The position numbers and the translations under genes are program-made. DNA of 64,000 bases from the NCBI GenBank assembly GCA_030998225.1, contig JAPYXD010000754.1:1488001-1552000 (forward strand). Direction: 5' to 3'. The notes under the pieces are model-generated. The model saw nothing but the letters and a program-made list of their open reading frames with translations, searched no databases and had not been told where the DNA came from. This DNA is from Diplolepis rosae. Its lineage: Eukaryota > Arthropoda > Insecta > Hymenoptera > Diplolepididae. Below are positions 31,222 through 43,200 of the stretch, in pieces (position 1 is the stretch's first letter; each line of letters begins with the position of its first letter).

Positions 31222-34200
31222 ATGACATTTCAAGTTAGCTATTCCAGTAAAAATTGGAAGGATCGGGAAATTGAATCTTCTAGACGCAAAAAACCTTTTA
31301 TGAAACGTCCGAGTTATCTCGACATTATTTTCCATCGACGTAATGTACCGAGGTAAGTGTTTCTAGTTTTAAAAGAATTTAAAATTTTTTAACCCTTTGT
31401 TTTTAAATTTTCCAATTGTAATAATAGATTACAATCAATAATTACGATTCTATTGTACAACCTAAAGCTTGAAATGTTCATTTTAATTTATTTTTTCTAA
31501 ATGCCTGAATTTTGTGAATTTTAAATTTTTAAAATATAAATACTGAAGAATTTAGTTAAAGAACAGAATTAGTGAGTTAAAAATTAAAAAAATTCAAAAG
31601 CTAAACAAACATTTTCTTGCAAATTTAGATCTGTTTACTACTTTACGAGCGGCCATAAACACTCGAAAAAACCGGCTTCCGATGAAAAATCGGCATACAC
31701 CTTGCCTCCAAAAAAACTTCTGCTGGCACATTATATTCATCTCAAGTCTACAAAATCACTCACAGCTCACAAAAGACGGAAACCTGGCCTCAAAAGCTTA
31801 TTAAAGTCTCCAAATATCTTGGACAGACTCCATGTACGGCTCTATTGTAATTTCATTATACATTTAGATACAGCTTTGTAACTGTCGATTAATTAATATT
31901 TATTTATACTATATTCTTTAAATTTATCACACAATAAAGTATTCCACAATGGAAATATAATTTCAAAATAATGTTAATTAATACAAAAAATGAACCGATA
32001 GGTTGACGTGGAATTGGAGGAAGAAGCAAAATCAACTACCATTACAGATATAGATCCAAATTACTTCAAAGAATTTAGTAATCACATCTTGAAGGAAAAA
32101 TTTTCCACCCACCAATACGTTCAAGATATGAGAGAGGTTTTGAGCACTCGACTTTTAACTGGTCAAGAACGTGATGAGTGCATTAAAATCGATCAACAAT
32201 TTGATCAAGAGCGAAAAACATTAGATATGATAAAGGCAGGTTCATTAATCATAAATTGGAAATTAATACCAAATCTGTATTTTGACATACATACTGTTAC
32301 AAATGTTCAGCAATTTATACAATTTTTATGTTACAAAGGTAACATAAAATTTGACGATATTTCCCAATGTAACCGCCCTTTGCAACGTTTATAAAAAAAA
32401 ATACAAAACCAAAATTCCATCATCTGCAAATAAAATTTAAAATAATTTCAAATAGTTTATATTTTCGTGTATAAATGTTCAAAATGACGATAGAAGTATT
32501 AATCAGTCAACCATTTAAAAACCAACAAATCATAATTGAAAACAAATTTTATCTTTTTGGCTATAAACGTTGCAAACGGAGGTTACATATTTCCCAAGCA
32601 GAAATTAACAATCGGGCCAACGTCGATCCAATGCTGGATACCAACTTCCGACTGTCGACGGACGATCGAAATGACAACGATGTACTGCGTTCGTACAACA
32701 CCGGCTTCCAACGTTATACCAATACTAGTACTGTGGGCTGAATAGACCTTGTACATCTACTGTCGGAAAATTACTTTTTCCACAGTCGGAATACGGTTGG
32801 GCCTGTTTTACGCCCAAAGTTGTACAAACGCTGGTATTTTACATTCGACTACCGAGGCTGAATAGACACTGGATAGACCTTGTACTTTCACTGTCGGTAA
32901 ATTACTTTTTCCACAGTCGGAATAAGGTTGGGCCTGTTTTACACCCAACGTTATACAAACGCTGGAATTTTACATTCGACTACCGAGGCTGAATAGACAC
33001 TGGATAGACCTTGTACTTCCACTGTCGGTAAATTACTTTTTCCACAGTCGGAATAAGGTTGGGCCTGTTTTACACCCAACGTTATACAAACGCTGGAATT
33101 TTACATTCGACTACCGAGGCTGAATAGACACTGGATAGACCTTGTACTTCCACTGTCGGTAAATTACTTTTTCCACAGTCGGAATAAGGTTGGGCCTGTT
33201 TTACACCCAACGTTATACAAACGCTGGAATTTTACATTCGACTACCGAGGCTGAATAGACACTGGATAGACCTTGTACTTCCACTGTCGGTAAATTACTT
33301 TTTCCACAGTCGGAATAAGGTTGGGCCTGTTTTACACCCAACGTTGTACAAACGCTGGTATTTTACATTCGACTACCGAGGCTGAATAGACACAGGATAG
33401 ACCTTGCACATCCACTGTCGGAAAATTATTTTTTCCACAGTCGGAATAAGGTTGGGCCTGTTTTGCATCCAACGTTGTACAGACGCTGGTATTTTACCAG
33501 GTCTAGAAGTATGAAACCGGAATTTTTTTGCAAAAGTTACACGTCTGTTGCATGAAAATGATCAAAAATATTTTATTAAAAGTAATCTCCATTGCTATTT
33601 ACACATTTTTCGCACCTCTCCAGAAGGTGATGAATGCCACGCCAATAAAACTGTTCGTCTTTTAAATCAAACCAGTTATCCAGCCATTCTCGTACATTTT
33701 CGTACGAAGTGAAGCGTTGTTCAGCGAGAGCATGGCCCAGTGATGCGAACAGATGGTAATCCGACGGAGCCAAGTCTGGAGAATAAGTGGCATGCGTCAG
33801 TATTTCCCAACTGAACGTCTCGATCGTTTCCTTGACCCGTTTCGCTGTGTGTGATGGTGCATTATCGTGAAGAAAAATGACTTTATGTTGCCTTCTTCGA
33901 TAATCCGGTCGTTTTTCTTGTAATGCTCGATTTAAATCGATCATTTGCTGTTGGTAGAGATTCGTGTTGACAGTTTTCCACGATCTTCGTTTCTCACATC
34001 AAAATTACCACTTTTGGATTTTTTAAACCACTCGAAACACTGTGTTTTGCCAAGAGCATGTTCACCGTATGCTTCGACAGAATTCGATGCGATTCTGCAG
34101 CAGTTTTCTTCAAGTGATAACAAAAAACCAGTGCTGTCCGCAAATCGTAGTTCGTAGGCATAAAACTCGACATGTTGATGCTTGTAGTAAATACACTGGT

Positions 34201-37200
34201 ATATTGAACTTGGGTTGTTGTCTACTGAAAATCTTTCTCAGCTGCTAGAGGGAGAAGATGGCGCTGCAGAAGCGGTCGTACGGTCCCTAAACTGATGGCA
34301 AGCACCATCTATAGGGAAATTCCGGTTTCATACTTCTAGACCTGGTACATTCGACTACCGAGGCTGAATAGACACTGGATAGACCTTGTACATCCACTGT
34401 CGGAAAATTACTTTTTCCACAGTTATAAATAACATTTATCATAAACTTAAGGAAATATATCAAAATTTTCAGTTGTATGTAATTGCATAAAACTTCAGTT
34501 ACCCAAAACGTTAAATTATTCCTGTTACAAGTTTCAGAATTTCCAGATACAAGTATCAGAATATTCAACACTTTTTAACTGAAAATTAAGAAATCGTTTC
34601 TTAAATTTACTAAAAAATAACTGAATTTTCTGAAATTCTATCTTAATTTTACGAAACTGTTACTGAATAAAACTCCAGTCACGTGTTTCGGGAAATTATG
34701 ATAAAAATTTTTAAAGGTGCATTTTAACTTTCAATTTTTGATGAAAAGAAAAAGTATCTTCTCTACGTAAAATACTTCGAAGAATTTTTGGCCAAGGATC
34801 ATGAAGAGAGTATGAGACTTTTAAATGAAGCTAGCGAAGAGGAAAAAAAAACTTCTCTAATTACTGCCAGACGAAATCAACTTTCAAAAGAATACGGGCA
34901 AGTCAGATTAGAAGTCTATTTTTGGGAAGAAGCTTGGAGAATGGTGAAGACATGTCAAAAGTTTCTTTATCAAGTATCGCCAGCTTCTTGGCGCGAGAAA
35001 CATCACCTACAGATTTTTAAAGATGAGTCTGATTCAAATCTCACTTTTGAAAAATCCTCAGATTTGTTTAGTTCTACTCGAACGGTTGAAGATGCAGCTT
35101 CGCTAATGTCTCTCATAGGTAAATAATATATGGAAAAATCACAGCTTAAAAAATTCATTAAAGTCATGTACCACATCGACTAAGTAAATACTGAGTTGTT
35201 TCAGCAACTTTTTTTCGAAAATAATCATTATTTCTTGCTGAAATTTCGGAAAATGATAAAGGACTTGTTGAGGCAGGTCCCATAACTCTGATTGTAGAAT
35301 AATTGATTAATCGAAAAATATCAACAGGTCTTTTATATTTTAATTTAATTAAATTGCCCAAAATTCCAGCAAGAAATAATCATTATCTTCGAAAAAAAGT
35401 TACAAAAACTGATGAAGTCACTTGACCTTCATATCCTTAAGGGGTTTCATCGCCTTTGCATTTTCAAAAAATAATTTTTTTTTTTTTGCATAAAAAGGTC
35501 ACTTAGGGTCCTAAGAATAATTCCCAATAGGTAGGTATAGGTATGGAACAGGCATAGCAGATTAGAGTTATATCAAAATTACAGTACTTTTTTACGTTAT
35601 TAACACTTTAAACGCGTTTTTCTCGAAACTGATTTTTTCAAATCGGCAAGACATGCCATTTCAACCATTTTCAACCGATTGACACGAATCTTGTTTTAAA
35701 TAAAAGATTATTTAATTATCCAGTGGAGCATTTATGATTTTTTAGACAAAAACATTTTTTTTTATAAAGTTAATATATTAGTACATGTTACGTAGCATAA
35801 TTATTCGTCAATTGTAATTTCACAGAATATAAATAATTTTATAACGTGCAACGTAGTACACAGAGAGAAATTCCTGGTTACAGTAACCTGATGAATACTG
35901 TTAAATTTGTCTTTGACCACATTTTCAGGTCAGAACTGAGTTTGGAAGAGTTGTACTGGTGTCCAATTTTTCTGGTTACAGGAACCAGAATTATTAATCA
36001 CAGTGACCTGTGAGTTAGTCAAAACGTTAAATGATTCTTTTTTTTCTGGTTCCAATAACCACATTTTCTATTTACGAAAACCATATTTTCTGGTTTCAAT
36101 AACCTTAAATTAGCTTGTTCGTGTGTCTTATAGATTATTAAATAAATAAATATTTCATTAAATTTTGTATAATAATTTTTATAGAATAAATGTAGTTTAA
36201 AATACTTATTTTTTTATTCAAGAAACTCATACTGCTTATTTCACTATATGTTTTACAACGGAAAAGAATAATTGTGCGGTGCCAACATAATACAACGTAG
36301 ATTTAGAGATGAAAGAAGAAATTGAAAAAATTCTTGAAAAGGTGATGATACATGCTTCATAGTATTTTTTTTGTGTCAGAATTATTCTCTCCCGTTGTAG
36401 AAAATGTAGTGAAATAAGCAGTATGATTTTACATTGATACAAAACAACCATTGACAACTGAACTTAATATGAAGTTAGCTGCAGACTAGTGCGTGATAAA
36501 TCGAGATAAATCGAACCTTACAGCCTCGAAGCCACTACAATTTTCAGGTTCCTGTAACCAGAAATCTTTAACAGATATAACTTGAAATTGTGCTTAAAGA
36601 CATTTTTAACTGCGACGTGTGGTTACTGTAACCAGAAATAGGAAATCGTATTGAATCTGGTTATTGTAACCAGTTTTCAGGTTATTGTTACGGGATCGTT
36701 TGTCACCCAGACTGTGCTTTGTAGTACTAGTGACCATATTCAATTCAACCAGATTTTTCTGGTTAATGTAACCACGACTTATTTCTCTCTGTGTACTTTT
36801 ACAATCGCTTTATACATTTAGAACTGCTTTTTGTAATTCTCCTGAAATATTTAAATTAATTGAATTTAATTACAGTGTATACTGTATTCATCAATTGTAA
36901 TTTCACAGAATATAAACATTAAGAAAAAATGTGTTTTTTTTATCCAGGTGGAAATCTCTATTTTTAGAATTTCTTGCCGCGGACGACCTCCGAAATTTTT
37001 TTTAACACGACAATACTCATCTGAGATTTTGTATTTCTTGAAAAAAATGTTTTTTTATAAAGTTAATATACTATAATTAATAAACTCTATAAATTTTAAT
37101 TGTTTTAGGTTTTGTTATCTGCCTGAAAGAAAATCATAAAAATGACACTGTTTTTGGAGGCTCAAAGGTTATGAAACCCCTTAAGGCCATACATCAAATA

Positions 37201-40200
37201 TTAATTCCTACAATACCGACACATGAATTTACAGACAAAAAGTGTTGGTAAAATAGGAATTGATAAATGGCACATATCCTTAAAAAATTAAGCACGCATA
37301 AAATATTTTTGCATCTTATATTCGGTCAATTTTCAGGTATGTTTGAGATAGATGTAAGAACTGAGTTTGGAAGAGTTGTACTGGTGTCCAATTTTTCTGG
37401 TTACAGGAACCAGAATTATTAATCACAGTGACCTGTGAGTTAGTCAAAACGTTAAATGATTCTTTTTTTTCTGGTTCCAATAACCACATTTTCTATTTAC
37501 GAAAACCATATTACATATATTACACATGAATTTACAGACAAAAAGTGTTGGTAAAATAGGAATTGATAAATGGCACATATCCTTAAAAAATTAAGCACGC
37601 ATAAAATATTTTTGCATCTTATATTCGGTCAATTTTCAGGTATGTTTGAGATAGATGTAAAAGATGCAGGAACTCCTGAACTGTACTTTGAAGATCCTTT
37701 TGAACTAATTCAAGTGTTCAGAACAATCGAGTTACAAAACCTGAATGCAATGATTCATCTGGAATCATTAGCTGGTCCGATGGCCGATATGACTATGACC
37801 TTATCGGTAACTGAGAAACAAATTCAGGCTGAGATCAGTGAAATTTTGCAAGGCATTAAGGATCTAGAGGTAAAACGGAATAGTAATACAAGTAATAAAA
37901 ACACTAGTACAATAATAATAATAATGATACAACAATGAAAGAGTAACTACAAGTTTAGAATAATTTTTACCAAAACTACCTTGGCGGACCTACTCCAGTG
38001 AACGATCAGCGAATTCGTTGACTGTTCACTAACCGCTCGCTGACCTTGTAATAACATGAATAAGAAGAGCATAAAAAGCATTTAAATTGTTGCTATTATG
38101 ATTCTGCGGTACATTTTGAGTTTAAAGGTATCAAAGTTAATACCATAATTTTATTTTTCAGCGTTAAAAACTAAAAGAACATAATACTTGTCATTGAAGG
38201 CAGTGCAGTGGTTTAGGAATTTCCAAGTCTCCACCGTCAGGATTGACTATTTGTTAGAGTGAGACGAAAGTAGTTGGGTCTCACTTCAACCAATGGTCAA
38301 CTCTAACGGTGGAGACGCTTCGCAAATGGTGAACGACTGCACTGCCTTAGTATTGTATTAATTTCGATACCTTCAAACTCAAAATGTACCGCAGAATCAT
38401 AATTAAACAATTTAAATGTCTTTTATGCTCTTCTTATTCATATTATTACAAGGTCAGCGAATGGTCAGCAAATTCGCTGACCGTTCACTGGACTGGGTCC
38501 GTCAGGGTACGTTTTAATTTCGGAAAGAACACGTCATAGTGAAAAATTTTCGTAGCAAAATACTAAACTTTAGACAAATTTTACGATAAGTTATGATAAT
38601 TATATTATAATTAAGTAATTTGCATGTATAACTTTGAAATTTTAGTATTTTGGCTGCATTTTTCAGTCTACTAGTCAGCAATTATAATATATATATAATA
38701 ATAATATTTTTTGGAATTGTTATATAGAAAACATATATTCCTATGAATTGAATTTCACGTAAATTTCGTTATTTACACAATTGAATTTAAACAAATGAAT
38801 GGTAAGCTTAAGGACGTTCTCTTGCCCGTAGATGTGCTCATCCTACTCTATTATAGGTAGTGGGATTACTGTTAAGCTTTCTAACCGAATGAGTTGAGCA
38901 CCGTTTATGCGCAAAAGTAACAAAATGTGTCTTCTGCGTCGATTTGTGGATTTAGCAACACCGCTTTCCTGTCTTTCTCATATCGAGTCGAAAGCATATG
39001 GTGTGAGAGAGGTTATATTATGAGTTTATTGACAGTTTGTAAATACTAATTAAGATTTATAATAAATTTCGCAACAAAAATGGATTTTTTATTTCACAAA
39101 AATCAGCTGCTCGTAAAAACAAAGCTCTGGAAGCAATGTCAAATGTAAGCGTACGCGCGCGCTGTTGATACTGTGTTGCCAAGTCACCATATTTGCTTCA
39201 GAAGCCGGCTAAGAATTTGTGCAACTGCGAGTTTCAACAACGTATATCTTTAAAAGTAGTGCCGGTACACGTATTTTTTATGGCATACGATTCCTTATAA
39301 TCTCTAGTATAATATACTAGTTTTCCAAAAAAAAAATCTAAAGAAAATTGTGCTTTTAATGTAAAGAAAGGTATCGCAAAACTGAACTACGCCTATCTAA
39401 CACGTGTTAAGAGATTCAACTTTAGAGTTTCATTTCTCGATTTTAAGTACCGGTCTTGATGCTAATCTTTTTACCGCTTTGTAGATCATGGTAAAAAGTA
39501 CTTATTTACGAAGTTTGAAAGAAATCTAAAGAAAAGTGATTTTCAAGAGAACGTCCTTAAGGGTCACAACTAGTTTGACCGCCTGAAAAACAGGTGATTT
39601 TTGTGAATTTAAAAAAAAAGTATTGCATTGAATGTTTTAAAATTTTGCAGGTATATTTGTGCATAAATAATGAATACACAGTAATGTTTTCAAATGAAAA
39701 TATTCGATTTTCAGCAAGTTATCCACCATCTCCTGAGTCTTAAAAAAAAAAAAGTTCTGCTACTGCTGCAGCGATTGTCGCCTTCACAGTGCCTGAAATA
39801 AAAAAAACCAAAAATTTAATTAAACTGGAATATATTTCCTATACAATTACCCTCGATTGTAAAAAAAAATTAAAATGCAACAAAATGGCGGAGTTTTGAA
39901 AAAAAAATTAAAATTTTGCTTAAAAATCTGATGGTTTTTGGCGTGGCAAAATAATATTTTTCATCCGATTATAAAACTGGAGGGTCATTGTATGGAAAAA
40001 CAAATACACAATAAGCTAAAAAAAGACGCAAGTCGATCGGATGATTTGTTATCGAGTTACAGCTGCAGCAAATTTTAAAAATGTAGTTTTGAGAAAAACG
40101 CGTTTAAAGATAAAAATATTGATTTCATTGTTATAAATTTTTAAGTATCATACCTAGAGCTAATCTGCTATTTCAGGCCCATACAATTCACTTTCCTCTT

Positions 40201-43200
40201 CTTGGCTGTTAAAAAATGTAAAAAAAAAAATCGATATTTTTAAAATTTCAAACTAGTTGTGCCCCTTAATTAAATAAACGGGCGCAATAAATGAATTCGT
40301 ACTCACGAATTAAAAACGATTTGGCTGTATCAAAATTATATATCAATTCATACGAATAGAAAATTAGGGTATACAACTCACTCGATCAGATTGTCATTAA
40401 ATTATCAGCCTAGTCTAATTCGTATCTGTTGTAAAAAAAAACGAGATTCATGAACGTTCGTAGTGAATGCTTTTCAATTTTTCTTAAATAGATTTTTTTT
40501 CTGAATTCTTATAACCCGATTTAATATCTTCAAAATTAAAGTCATTCTACTTTTATTATTTTATTTTACAAATTTCAATTATTTCATAACAAATTTCGTA
40601 AAATTAAAAAAATTCAATTAAGTTTTAGTTGCTGAACATTCCGACACTTGTGTCTGATAATTCCGAAACTTTTGAAGAAAAAAATGTTATCTTTAAAAAA
40701 AATTTTAACTTGCGAAAAATAATAAAGGGTGAATTTGCATCCGTGAACACCAATTTTGAATGACTCGCTCGAAGACTTCGGTCGGTATCTCGCTAATAAC
40801 TTCAGCAATGTTGGCTTCCAATGCCTCAATAGTAGCTGGTTTATCCACAAAACATTTAGACTTTACATATCCCCAAAATAAAAGTCCAAAGGTGTGATAT
40901 CACACGATCTTGGAGGCCAATCCACCGGTTCGAGACGAGAGATAAATTGCTCACTGAAACGACTACGCAGTAAATACATTGTTTCACGGGCTGTATGACA
41001 TGTAGCGCCGTCTTGTTGGAACCAAATGTCGTGGAGATTACGGGCTTCAATTTCCAGCATCAAAAATCGCCCAAGTAGTGCCATAAGATAGGCCAAGTTG
41101 TTGAGATCGGCGCCGAATCGATTCTTCTGGGTCTTCGGCAAAACTCTCATTTACAGCCGCAATATTCTCTACAGTTCGGGCTGTACGTGGTCTAATCGGT
41201 CGAGTATCATCCAATAATGTTAAATTATTCTCGAGTTTGCCGATGGTATGCCGAATAGTGCGTTCGGTAGGACGATTATGTACACCATAAATTGGCCTGA
41301 GCGCGCGATAAACACTTTTCACAGAGCGTCCATTTTCGTAATATAATTGTACGATTTGTAAACATTGTTGAGGCGTAAGTCTTTCCATGATGAAATGTCA
41401 ATAAAAACTTAATAAAATTGTGTATTTAGTTTGACAGTAGTCACGCGTGACATGTCAATAAAAACCTATTGGAAAAAGTACCTCCAATTTGATCACACTT
41501 TACTTTTAGAAATGTTTTTGTGATAGAATTTGCCCGTGCAGATGCTTTTTACCAATTTTTAAAAAATTATTGGATTTCATAAATAATACATTTTTACAGG
41601 GAAAATATTTTCAACAACTAAAACTTTATACAGTTGCATGTAGCTGAAAATTCTGTTAGAAATTCGTAATTTTATAATAAATTTAGGAAATCTCAGTCAA
41701 TCTTCAGCAAATTTAAGATACGTTTTTAAAAAATTATAGTAAATTATATATAATTTTCCGTTACTTTTCTAACTTGAAAATTCGTAAATTTTAGAATATT
41801 TTTAACAGTGTTTGTAACAGTTATTTTAAAACAATAAATAGACTTTTTCCTCTCTTATAATTCGAATATGATATTATACTAACGCATTTTATAAGAAGAA
41901 TAATTTATCAAAATCTAATTTAATTTACATAATTTGATGAAAAATCTACTCATAGCAAGCTATTTGTGGTGCTGAGGAACGAGCGAGCAGTTTAGAAAAA
42001 TATGCAAATTCCCTTTTGCATGGTGTATTCCGAGAGCTGGTATGCTCGAAGCAAGTCTTGTATTTGCGGGTGTTCATTGAAGACACATATGAAGCTTGTG
42101 TGGCACCTAACGATGCTAATCTCGATACTTTTTCTATGATGCAATCAATCGAGAAAATGTATGAAGATCAGAATATGGAGCTAGATAAATTACCAAATGA
42201 AATAGTTTCCGAATGCGAGAAAAAGGGTTTCCGACAGGAAATTAAAATTATGAAGGAAGCTCAAGATGCCACAAGAAAGGTAATAAAATTCGATAAATAT
42301 GTCCAAATATAGAATATACAATAATGAGTAATTCAAATTCGTCAGGATGAATGAATTCAATTCCTGGAAATACAATTTTCATTTATGAATGCTAATAATT
42401 GAATTTTTTTGTTTTATGTTTAAAAAATGACTCTTAAAAACTTTTTATTAAGTAGAAGCTATAAAATTGATGTCAAATACAGTAAAACCTCATTTATCGG
42501 GACACTCATTTATCGAGATCTCGCAACCTCATTTATCGGGACATTTTGTTTCTCCTCCAGCCACCTCTCCTTGTACATAGTGACATGAAGTGGGGTAAAG
42601 TGAAAGCGTGGTGGGACTCCCACCATGAGACTGAAGGTGGTAGTGGGGAGCCCCTCAAAATCCCGATAAACGAGATGTTTACATTTCAAGGGCGTCCCGA
42701 TAAATAAGGTTTTACTGTAAAACAGTATTTGTTTACTTGCTGTGGCTATTGTGTCACTTACGAAAATCTAACCTATATGTGTGAATGACTTTTACAATTT
42801 TTTAACTTAAAAAGTGACTCTAATTCTTCCACAAGTGCTCAATAAAGTAGTATTCTTCATCTAATGTATATTTTCAGTAATGTATTCAAATATTTTCTTC
42901 TTAAGTCAATTTTATCCAATATGACATTCCATTTTTAGGTTATGATGCACATACTGATTTTCTTACCACATAATTCATATTTTTCATGGGATTAGCGCTC
43001 AATTGAGTTCCAGTAATTCATTTCACTCCCAATAAATGATTTTAAAAGTATAAAAAGAGTAATAAAGTTATTATTTCAAAAATTTCAATAAAGAGGGATT
43101 TTATGCAGTTCATATAATTTTGTGCTACAGCACTAATAAGTTCGAACTCATTTGAATTGCATCAATGCACAGCTATTCATTTAAATGACTGATGCCATTG

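Noticed and set aside
32339..32394. Extension of CFAP100 exon 3 to the stop at 32392
   Set aside because: The continuation loses the coiled-coil character and would end the protein before the well-matching later exons.
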